Source: JABDMH01 sp964428345
GTDB taxonomy: Bacteria; Bacteroidota; Bacteroidia; Chitinophagales; Saprospiraceae
DNA length: 64,000 nt
Reading direction: 5' to 3'
NCBI GenBank assembly: GCA_964428345.1
Contig: CAYRYD010000025.1
Coordinates: 18,304-82,303, forward strand
The position numbers and the translations under genes were made by a program. Positions 18,691 to 26,684 of the stretch are shown in pieces; positions within the stretch are counted from its first letter, which is position 1; every line of letters begins with the position of its first letter. The notes beneath the pieces are model-generated. The model ran no database searches and was not told the origin of the DNA. It worked only from the letters and a program-made list of their open reading frames with translations.

Positions 18691-18996
18691 TATTTTGGTG
18701 TTTTTTAAGTGTAGCGAGTGCATATATATATCGGGTCATGACATTTTATATTGTATCTATAGAGGAAAAAGACGAGAGAGTTTTAGGCCATCTTTATATA
18801 CCACTGGACGGAGGCAGGTATGATAAAAATCAAGTCAATTGTGGTATCATGGAGCGGTCTGATCGTAGTTAAGAACTGAGGGATAGCGAAATTGAGGAGG
18901 GATCCAGTGTGAATAGCTGGTTGTGATCTCAAGATCGATAGAGTGATTGAATTATCGTTATCTGGGATTTTTAATATTAATATATTATAATATATT
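18691..18996. other. Intergenic stretch before the NVEALA-like peptide
   Basis: About 300 bases without a supported gene. A 44-codon ORF at 18738-18872 has no signal or recognisable motif, so I do not call it. The last 35 bases before the peptide start are almost pure A+T with a palindromic run (TTAATATTAATATATTATAA), a likely promoter or unwinding region, though no clear TAnnTTTG is present. Confidence 0.4.
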
Positions 18997-19245
18997 ATGA
19001 AGAATACATTGAAGTTTTTTGGAGCCATTTTGTTCCTTGTGACAGTACTGGTCAATTTAAAACTAGTGGTTCAATACCCTAGATCAGGTGCTTTCTTTTT
19101 GAAGAATTTGGAATTGGCGTGTCTGGTGGCCAATGCTGAGGAAGGAGAAACCATTTGTGGGGACAGTTGGAGCGACCAGGGATGGACAACCGGGGATATT
19201 GCCTGGTCAGGAGATGGGATTTGTGGTGGATTCGGGACCCTATAA
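18997..19245 (+). CDS. NVEALA-like small exported peptide
   Basis: An 82-residue peptide: a basic start, one hydrophobic helix (residues 7-26), then a motif LELACLVANAEEGE (38-51) that lines up with the L-x-LA-N-VEALA-GE signature of the NVEALA family of small Bacteroidota proteins (Cys in place of the first Asn, VANA in place of EALA). The C-terminal tail is rich in Gly, Trp, Asp and Cys (Cys54 and Cys76), as in other family members. These peptides are commonly encoded beside 6-bladed propeller proteins, as here (genes on both sides). Their role is unknown; a peptide precursor with a leader and variable core is one idea. The motif match is partial, so the family call is tentative. Confidence 0.6.
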   Translation: MKNTLKFFGAILFLVTVLVNLKLVVQYPRSGAFFLKNLELACLVANAEEGETICGDSWSDQGWTTGDIAWSGDGICGGFGTL

Positions 19246-19312
19246 CCGGCTTTAGGCTATCGTTTCCATAGGTAATGAATCGACTAAAAAATGTCTTTAA
19301 TCGGAAGAATCT

Positions 19313-20419
19313 ATGAGCTTTTACAACTTTTTGCGTTTTATTTCGATCGTTGTCCTGTGGATCGGTTGTGTTGAACCCGAACAGGATGCGGGTGAGTTGA
19401 TCAGGGTAGACTTGACTGAAGATAAGATAACGAAAGCCGGAATCATAAATATAATTCCACTGGAGACCGGGAATGAATCGCTGTTTTCGGAGGCAAAGAG
19501 GGTTGCATTGGTTGATACAACCATTTTTATACTTGATCAATTAAAGAGGAAAAATCTGCTTGGGTTTAACAATAGGGGAGCCTTCTTAAGGGCACTACCG
19601 GTTGGAAAGGGAGTGGGGGAGGTTATGCAACCGGTTGACTTTGTGTATGATGCCGGAAGATCTACCATTAAAGTCTTCGATGCAGCTTTGATGCGAACGA
19701 CGGATTTTGATTTGAATATGTCTCCACTCACTTCTACGGACTATGACAGCAGGTATATTCGGTCCTTCAGGCAGTTGGCTGATAGACAGTGGTTGGTGCA
19801 TTATCAGACAAATGAGGTGATTTCTGATGAGATATACTCTTATCTTGTTTATTCACCGGATTTTAAGACCTGTACTGACACCATACTTGTTGATCGATAC
19901 GATCATAAAAGCATGATGTTGTCTAATTCGATCAGTCGGGAAAATGCTGAGGTGTTGTTCTGTCGTCCTTATGACCAGCGAATTTATACCTATCAGAACG
20001 GCGAGGTGGCAGTTAAATATCAAATTCAGTTCGATCGGTTTAATATTACGCCTGATCATATTGAGGAAGGGGTGGAGGTTATGCAGGGACTTTTTCGGAA
20101 GGGTGAGTTGATTAATATGGTGGGTGATATTATCAATAACGACCGCTTTTTTGCCTGCACGTTTTCTCTTAAGCGAAAGAGATTTTATGTGATTTACGAT
20201 AAGGTTGAAAAAAAGGTTGGGATCACCCCGGATACTTCTGTACTTCCGTATGGATTATTGAAATCTACCCGGGCTGACAGGGAGTTTGTTTTGCTCGTAG
20301 AGCCGGAAGAATTACATAATTATGCAGATCAGGCCGGATTGGATTTGGAGTTATATAATAGTGCAGACGTAAAGGGAGGGGATAATCCTGTTCTTGTGGT
20401 GTTCGAGCCAGGTAGTTAG
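19313..20419 (+). CDS. 6-bladed beta-propeller lipoprotein (paralogue 6 of 7)
   Basis: A 368-residue protein with a lipoprotein signal (SIVVLWIGC, Cys19). Begins 67 bases after the NVEALA-like peptide, so the two are probably co-transcribed. The blade-1 motif is altered to LPVGKGVGEVMQP (around residues 97-109), preceded by TTIFILDQLKRKNLLGFNNRG. The opening IINIIPLETGNES before the propeller matches the 'IPLE' element seen in the other paralogues. Function unknown; being nearest to the peptide it is the best candidate partner. Confidence 0.75.
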   Translation: MSFYNFLRFISIVVLWIGCVEPEQDAGELIRVDLTEDKITKAGIINIIPLETGNESLFSEAKRVALVDTTIFILDQLKRKNLLGFNNRGAFLRALPVGKGVGEVMQPVDFVYDAGRSTIKVFDAALMRTTDFDLNMSPLTSTDYDSRYIRSFRQLADRQWLVHYQTNEVISDEIYSYLVYSPDFKTCTDTILVDRYDHKSMMLSNSISRENAEVLFCRPYDQRIYTYQNGEVAVKYQIQFDRFNITPDHIEEGVEVMQGLFRKGELINMVGDIINNDRFFACTFSLKRKRFYVIYDKVEKKVGITPDTSVLPYGLLKSTRADREFVLLVEPEELHNYADQAGLDLELYNSADVKGGDNPVLVVFEPGS

Positions 20420-20522
20420 TATGCGTTTTTTTTGGATTGTCCATAATGAATCATTTTAGCCAAATCATTGATCGATAAGGGAATGTTCTTTGGCATTCCC
20501 TTCATACTACAAAGATCTCTCT

Positions 20523-21701
20523 ATGCATTCAAAAAAAACAATAGATACTACCGGTTCTCCATTATGGTTACTTCTCACTTTTATATTAAGCTTAACATCC
20601 TGTCTCAGTGAACGGGAATCTCAAATGGAAAAAAGTGAGTCAATTCTTTTGAAATTTGATGACCTGACGAATAATTCAATACGAACATTTAAATTGGAGG
20701 ATGGTTTCACAGCGATCGAGAAAGTAATATATCTGGAGCAAAACGAAGAGACTCTAGTTCCTTCAACGATGGACTTTTGTGTATCAGATGAGTATGTATA
20801 TATTTACAATAGGAGTTCAAGGAGGGTCATGCAGTTTGAAGACAGTGGGAAGTTTTTGCGATTTCTTGGGTCGGAAGGCAAGGGACCAGGTGAATTTGTA
20901 AGATTCGGAGGATTAACAGCGAATGATGAGTGTCTGTTAGTTTGGGACGGGATGGGTAAGAAAGTGTTATTTTATGAACACAGTTCTGGAAAGTTAGTTA
21001 GGGAGTTACCGTATGAATACGGAGCACATGAAATTGAAAGTACAAAGAATAGTGATGTAATTGTGTTTTACACTCCGTATCGAAGCCAGGAATATTTAGT
21101 AAACAACATAAAAATTGATGACCGGAAAAATATGCACTATATTAAAAATAATTCGTGCTATGATAGTAATAATTTTGGCATTAGTGATGCACTATCAACA
21201 TATCAGGAGGAAATTATAGTTTTTGATTTTTTTACAGGACATGTATATAGTATGTCATCTTGGGAAAATGTAAGTTTGAAATACACATTGGCATTGGAGG
21301 ATCAGTTTCCAACGAAGATTTGTGAGATTGAGGATGACTATATAATTAATAATATAAACAATAATTTCAAGTATAACATGCCCATCAAGTTCAGGGAACT
21401 TAAGGGACATATATTGATTGATATTCTTAACAAGAATCGGGGATCAAATTTGATTATTTTGTCAAAGGGATCAGGAAATTATGTTAACTACTCCGACACA
21501 GAAGAAGCTAAATCTTTTGGAGTAAAGTTGGGATTCTTTCCAACGGTCAAGATTGACGATGAAAAAGTGGGCGCTTTGGTTGATTATCATTACTTATCAG
21601 ATGTTTGGTCAATCGACGATAATCAAATCAAGACTCATATACCAGAACTTACTACTGAAAGCAATGCTGTTCTAATTATATTTAAGTATGTTACCTTTTA
21701 A
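20523..21701 (+). CDS. 6-bladed beta-propeller lipoprotein (paralogue 7 of 7)
   Basis: I take the ATG at 20523 (392 residues), which gives a basic start and a lipoprotein signal (LLLTFILSLTSC); the in-frame ATG at 20490 would add 11 unneeded residues. The motif is canonical: LGSEGKGPGEFVRF, preceded by YVYIYNRSSRRVMQFEDSGK. AT-rich like its neighbours. It is the last gene of the array; a signal peptidase fragment on the opposite strand follows 71 bases later. Confidence 0.75.
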   Translation: MHSKKTIDTTGSPLWLLLTFILSLTSCLSERESQMEKSESILLKFDDLTNNSIRTFKLEDGFTAIEKVIYLEQNEETLVPSTMDFCVSDEYVYIYNRSSRRVMQFEDSGKFLRFLGSEGKGPGEFVRFGGLTANDECLLVWDGMGKKVLFYEHSSGKLVRELPYEYGAHEIESTKNSDVIVFYTPYRSQEYLVNNIKIDDRKNMHYIKNNSCYDSNNFGISDALSTYQEEIIVFDFFTGHVYSMSSWENVSLKYTLALEDQFPTKICEIEDDYIINNINNNFKYNMPIKFRELKGHILIDILNKNRGSNLIILSKGSGNYVNYSDTEEAKSFGVKLGFFPTVKIDDEKVGALVDYHYLSDVWSIDDNQIKTHIPELTTESNAVLIIFKYVTF

Positions 21702-21772
21702 ATGTTGGAGGTCTTGGAATGATTTAATGGAATTAGAGCTTGATAAGGAAGTCTGACGTTTGCTTTTCAGTG

Positions 21773-22069
21773 CTATAACGCGTGCAACCAGGGGAGATCT
21801 ATTATGTGTCGAGGCATCCTGGGTCCATAAGCCATCTTATTGATGATGATATGGTCATTGATTAGGATTGTGTCTTCCATCGAGCTACTGGGCACAACGC
21901 AGATTTCGAAGAAGAATAGCCTTACTGTGAGTGCAAGGACCATCATATACACCAGGGAGGTGGGTGCGGAGATAAACCATTTCCATTTTTTAGTGGAAAG
22001 TTTCCTTGTAAGCCTTCTTAATGCGGAGAAGATTACAAGAATGAATAGTATGACTAGCGGATAGAACAA
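21773..22069 (-). pseudogene. Truncated signal peptidase I (N-terminal part only)
   Basis: The frame encodes two membrane helices, then CVVPSSSMEDTILINDHIII, the box that carries the catalytic serine of signal peptidase I (Ser63 before Met64), then NKMAYGPRMP as in Bacteroidota homologues. It stops after about 98 codons, so the part with the catalytic lysine and the rest of the beta domain are missing. No ATG exists at the front (only TTG, with a stop two codons upstream), so the 5' end may also be lost. I see no continuation in other frames in the 70 bases downstream. Best read as a decayed gene. Confidence 0.65.
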
Positions 22070-22097
22070 GAAAATTCAAAGATTCAAGATTCTGAAC

Positions 22098-23597
22098 TTA
22101 ATTACTCCCTTCCGAAAGACCTTTTTCATGGATGAAATCGTACATGCAGAGTTTTCGGATTTCATGGTATTGTTTGATAATGTCCATCAGTGTCTGGTAG
22201 TATTGCAACAGGGCCTGTTCGCGGTCCTGCGCAGCGAGAGTGATTTCGGTGTGGGTGGCATTACCTTGCAGGAATTGCTGCCGGGTGATGTCCAGGATTT
22301 CGTCCGCTGTCTTACGGGCATCATCCCGGGCAGCCAGCGTATTTTTTAGCAATTCGAAATTGGTCACCAGGCTGTAGGCCTCCCTGCTCAGATCCTGTTG
22401 CTCTTTCTCAATACGGAGCGCTTCCTGAAGGGCTGCTTCGCTGGCTATCTTTTCGGCCAGTTCGTAACGCTTGTAGCCGGTGAGTGGTGCCCTGATGGAG
22501 GCGCTGAAGATTTCGCGGTCCAGAAGAGGGTTTAGGATGCCGGAAAGGTTATCTGATGTGTTGTTTAATCCCAATGAAACCGTGACATCCAGCCGGATAT
22601 CTTTGTCCCTGGCTGCCCGTTCTTTTTGTGCCTCGGATTCTCTGAGACGCCGCTGATAATTATACTGGACATAATTGTTTTGAATGGCCAGGGTCATTGC
22701 CCGCGACCAGTCGATTTTGACATCCTGGAGTAGTTCCGGAGTATCCAGGATAATGGTTTTTTCGCGACCCATGCCCATAAAATCGGCCAATGCGATCTGG
22801 GCCTGTCGCCAGGACATGGCCTCCTGTTGAAGGTTCAGGTCATTGTTTTTTTGGTCCAGGTTTAATCGCAAGAGTTCCGTTTTGGTGACTTTTCCAATCG
22901 CATGCAGTCTATTTTTAATGAAGATCAGTGAATCTGTCTCGGCGATTTTTTGCCGGTTTAATTCAACTTTTTGCTGTGCCGTATAGGCTTGATTAAAGAG
23001 GTCAATACCCTTAATCAGAATATCTTCCCTGACCCGGGCAAAATTTTCTTTAAATTCCAGGTAAAGCAAAGACAGCCTTTCCTTTTGCCACTTCAATTCA
23101 TTAAAAGCGAATAGCGGATGGGTATACGATATTTGGAGGGGCCTAATAAAATAGGTGGTGCTTTTGTCAAACTGGCCGGTCTTGAAAATATCCAGCCTTT
23201 CGATGTCTGATCGTACCGACAAAAAACCTCCGGTTTTTTCCAGCTGGTAGTTTAAATCGATACCTATACCATTGTACATAGTCGACCTGCTTACAAAGGC
23301 ATCCGTGCCATCTGGCAATGGTCTTGACTCGATGGAATGGTTTAGGTTGGGTAAGGTCGCATCCATAAATAGTTGTGGCTTGAACTGCAGATCCGCTCTT
23401 TGGAAAGCGTATTCCTGCTCCAGAGCTTGCGAACTGGCGATTTTTAGATCAATCGCCTGTTCGACGGCAAGAGCTAATACGTTTTCCAGGTTGAGCACCA
23501 CGGTGTCCTGGCCGTGAGCATTGATGGCCATCCCTGTGATGAGAGCCGTTGATAATCCAATCCATTTCGTAATCCATTCAATCATGTCATTATTCAT
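22098..23597 (-). CDS. TolC-family outer membrane efflux channel
   Basis: With the ATG at 23597 the protein has 499 residues (normal for TolC-type channels), a signal peptide ending NAHGQD and two long alpha-helical repeats; the pattern VLALAVEQAIDLKIASSQAL at the mature N terminus and TKTELLRLNLDQKNNDLNLQ are typical. The longer frame to 23645 adds a stretch that looks like intergenic DNA (a 'CCATTGACCACTGACC' type repeat). It is the last gene of the efflux operon, 50 bases after the second RND permease, and should form the outer membrane exit duct of that pump. Confidence 0.85.
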   Translation of the reverse strand: MNNDMIEWITKWIGLSTALITGMAINAHGQDTVVLNLENVLALAVEQAIDLKIASSQALEQEYAFQRADLQFKPQLFMDATLPNLNHSIESRPLPDGTDAFVSRSTMYNGIGIDLNYQLEKTGGFLSVRSDIERLDIFKTGQFDKSTTYFIRPLQISYTHPLFAFNELKWQKERLSLLYLEFKENFARVREDILIKGIDLFNQAYTAQQKVELNRQKIAETDSLIFIKNRLHAIGKVTKTELLRLNLDQKNNDLNLQQEAMSWRQAQIALADFMGMGREKTIILDTPELLQDVKIDWSRAMTLAIQNNYVQYNYQRRLRESEAQKERAARDKDIRLDVTVSLGLNNTSDNLSGILNPLLDREIFSASIRAPLTGYKRYELAEKIASEAALQEALRIEKEQQDLSREAYSLVTNFELLKNTLAARDDARKTADEILDITRQQFLQGNATHTEITLAAQDREQALLQYYQTLMDIIKQYHEIRKLCMYDFIHEKGLSEGSN

Positions 23598-23647
23598 AAT
23601 AAATAGTTTGTAATGCACCATTGACCACTGACCATTCAACATCACAT

Positions 23648-26600
23648 TTAGTATTTCCTGGCAGTTAATTCATACAACATCGGGATCACAAATAAACTGA
23701 CGAGGGTTCCCACTCCCAGGCCTCCGATCAGGCTCAATGCCAACGGTCTTTGCAGCATCCTGCCCAGGTCATCTCCCCAAAGAAAGGGTAGCAAGGCGAG
23801 TATGGTGGTCAACGAAGTCATTATAATGGGATTTAATCTTTTTAATCCACCGGCATATATCGCTTCGCGGGTGGACGTACCGGTTCTTTTCATCCGGTGA
23901 ATGGTGTCAATCTTAATAATGCTGTCGTTGATGATAATACCAATGGTCACCACCATACCAATGGCTGACATGACATTGACGCTGCTGCCAAAGAGCCATA
24001 AAAAATAAATCGATCCGGTGAGACTAATGGGTATTTCGGCCAAAACTACCAGCGGTAATATCAGGGATTCAAACTGTGCTGCCATCAGGAAATATAAAAG
24101 CAGAATACTGGCCAGGAGCGCCAACAGAATGTCCCGGATCATCCGGTTATTTTGCTGTGAAGGGCTCAATAGATCTACTTTGATTTCCGGAAATGAGGAA
24201 GCGATTTCTTTGGTTATTTTTTCAATTGTAGCGTCATCGCCGCTGCTTACCCACATCGGAATGTACGCCCCTTCATTACTTGCAAAAACACTTCTTGGTT
24301 CATAATCTGATTGTAAGCTCACCAGTTGCCGGATGGGTATTTGTTCGTTTTCTTTGTTTTTTATGAAGTGGTTGAGTAATACACTGGTGATGTCTTCGGG
24401 TTCGGATTTTACGATCACCGGAAGTTGATATTGAAAACTGCTGATTTTGGCTATTTCATGATGGCCAAGCAGTTTTTTTAGCTCAGCCAAAAGTGTCCTT
24501 TGGTCAACCTGGTAATGCAGCATTTTCTCATGGTTTAGTTCCAGCAGATACGATTTATCGGAAGAGGGAACCTCTAAATATACCTGATCTCCTGCACCGG
24601 CTTGCAACCGTGAGTGGTATTCTTTAAATAAAGGACTATTGGTGTTGTTTTGATGCTGAGGAAGGTAGCATCGTATTTCTGATTTACCATTGCTTTCCGG
24701 AAACATCATATGAAATGCCGTCTTCTCAGGGGCTATATTCACGATTGCCCGGGGGTAACCGGTATTTATTCGATGACGAATATTTTGCTTTAAAAGCTCC
24801 GGATTGGTTTGTGACGTGTATTTGAGCAACACTGCGGCAGAAGTCATTTTTCCGTCGTAGAAATTATTTTGCAGATATTGTCCTTCTCCCACGTGGGCCT
24901 GCCACGGCTCCCCGGTATTTTCAAAAATCGACTGCAATCGTTGGATCGCCACATCCGGACGAATAGGCTCATTCCAGTCGATTGAGATTTCGACAGCATA
25001 CTCAGGCAGGGCCGGGAACCGTTCTACCACGATCCTGTTGAGTATGGGGTAAAGTCCCAAACAGAACAGAAAAATTAATAAGACGGCATACGTCTTTTTA
25101 TCCAGGAAAAATTGAAGACCTCTGTGATACCATGATTCCAGAAATAGGATCATCCTGTTCTTTTGCCGGACACGTGTATAGTTTTTTCTTTTGATCAGGG
25201 CAAAGTATAGCGTCGGCAATAAAATGATCGATACCAGATAGGAAATGATCAGACTGATACTTACCGCCATGGCCTGATCCCAGAACAAGGCCCCGGCAAG
25301 TCCGCTTAAGAACATCAGGGGTATGAATACACTGCAGGTAGTGAGCATGGAGGTGAGCAATGGCCGGATCATTTCATTAGTGCCATGGATGCAGGCATCA
25401 GCCAGGTCCGTTTCACGGTTCCAGGCCTGGGAAATATTGTCCAGCACAATAATGCCATTGTCGATCATCAGGCCCAGGCCTAACAAAATACCAGACAACG
25501 ACAACATGTTGATCGATATTGAAAAAGCTTTGAAGAATAACAGGGTGATGAGCAAACTCACCGGGATCACGATGGCCATCAGCACCGGAATGCGCCAATA
25601 GTTGTAAAAGAAGAAAACGATGGTGACGGCCAGGATACAGCCGAGAATCAGACTATTATAGAGATTGTCGATGGTGACTTCCAATAATTGGGTCTGATCG
25701 CGACTGATCGAAAGTTCGAGACCGGGAAACTCCGTCTGTACCTCCGTCATAATTCTGTTGAGATTCTTCTCCAGATCATACAGCGAGGAGCGGGGTGTCT
25801 TGATGATGGCCAGGCTGATAGCTTTTACACCACGGTCGATAAAGGCACCATTGGCGGCCTGTGATGCATAGCGTATCTCCGCGACATCAGCAAGTTGCAA
25901 TACCCGGTCACCAACTACCAGCTTCACTTCTTTGAGACGGGAAATGCTGTGTAGCGGATGTCCGATCTGAACCAGGTACCGGTAATTACGTTCTTTAATC
26001 AGGATGCTGGATACCGGAATATGCTGTTGATTGATTTCCTGATGGATGATTTCCTGGTCTAGTCCGATAGCAGCCAACTTGTCATCATCTGGGATGATTT
26101 CTATTTGCAATTTCTCCGCACCATGCATATCGACCAGCGCAACTTCTTCCAACTGTTCAAGACGCCTGCGCAGGACTTCGCGGGCAAACTCACTCAGATC
26201 CAGAAAACCCGATCCCGGGCGATTGTCTTTATAACCTAAGCTCAGCAGATACGCCGGCAGGTCTTCCGCCCTGGTCTTGATCACCCGTGGACGGGCAATT
26301 TCCTTCGGTAGATCAGTCAGGCTGAGATCAACTTTTTCATTGGTTTCGATAAAGGCTTTATCCATATCCCAGCCATAGACAAAATGGATGCGGATTTCTC
26401 CATGCCCCCAATGACCTTCCGCGGCCAGGTCGTCGATGCCATTCATCGTGAGCAGGTGTCGCCGCAGAGGTGCCAGTGCCTGGGTCTCCACCTCTGCCGG
26501 ACTTTTATTGGCGGCATCCACCTGGATGATCATTACCGGTATATCCAGGTTAGGCAATAGCGCTACATCGGTGCTACGGATACCTATTCCGGCCAGGATC

Positions 26601-26659
26601 AGTAGTCCCACAAATAGCATGATTACACTTACAGGACGATGGATCAAAAACTGTATCAT
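23648..26659 (-). CDS. RND efflux permease, second of a pair
   Basis: I choose the ATG at 26659 (1003 residues), because MIQFLIHRPVSVIMLFVG is the normal start of RND permeases and lies 25 bases after the upstream gene; a frame to 26725 would overlap that gene. Twelve membrane helices and two large periplasmic loops are recognisable. In helix 4 the segment GLGLMIDNGIIVLDNISQAW carries only one acidic residue where AcrB has an Asp pair, as in many heteromeric or metal/lipid-type RND proteins. It should be the proton-driven inner-membrane pump together with the permease at 26685-29822. Substrate unknown. Confidence 0.9.
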   Translation of the reverse strand: MIQFLIHRPVSVIMLFVGLLILAGIGIRSTDVALLPNLDIPVMIIQVDAANKSPAEVETQALAPLRRHLLTMNGIDDLAAEGHWGHGEIRIHFVYGWDMDKAFIETNEKVDLSLTDLPKEIARPRVIKTRAEDLPAYLLSLGYKDNRPGSGFLDLSEFAREVLRRRLEQLEEVALVDMHGAEKLQIEIIPDDDKLAAIGLDQEIIHQEINQQHIPVSSILIKERNYRYLVQIGHPLHSISRLKEVKLVVGDRVLQLADVAEIRYASQAANGAFIDRGVKAISLAIIKTPRSSLYDLEKNLNRIMTEVQTEFPGLELSISRDQTQLLEVTIDNLYNSLILGCILAVTIVFFFYNYWRIPVLMAIVIPVSLLITLLFFKAFSISINMLSLSGILLGLGLMIDNGIIVLDNISQAWNRETDLADACIHGTNEMIRPLLTSMLTTCSVFIPLMFLSGLAGALFWDQAMAVSISLIISYLVSIILLPTLYFALIKRKNYTRVRQKNRMILFLESWYHRGLQFFLDKKTYAVLLIFLFCLGLYPILNRIVVERFPALPEYAVEISIDWNEPIRPDVAIQRLQSIFENTGEPWQAHVGEGQYLQNNFYDGKMTSAAVLLKYTSQTNPELLKQNIRHRINTGYPRAIVNIAPEKTAFHMMFPESNGKSEIRCYLPQHQNNTNSPLFKEYHSRLQAGAGDQVYLEVPSSDKSYLLELNHEKMLHYQVDQRTLLAELKKLLGHHEIAKISSFQYQLPVIVKSEPEDITSVLLNHFIKNKENEQIPIRQLVSLQSDYEPRSVFASNEGAYIPMWVSSGDDATIEKITKEIASSFPEIKVDLLSPSQQNNRMIRDILLALLASILLLYFLMAAQFESLILPLVVLAEIPISLTGSIYFLWLFGSSVNVMSAIGMVVTIGIIINDSIIKIDTIHRMKRTGTSTREAIYAGGLKRLNPIIMTSLTTILALLPFLWGDDLGRMLQRPLALSLIGGLGVGTLVSLFVIPMLYELTARKY

Positions 26660-26684
26660 GTTCCGTATGGTTTCCTGCTTTTTT

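Noticed and set aside
18684..18872. 62-codon ORF after the fifth propeller gene (44 codons from its internal ATG)
   Set aside because: Starts inside the previous gene, no signal or conserved motif that I can see.
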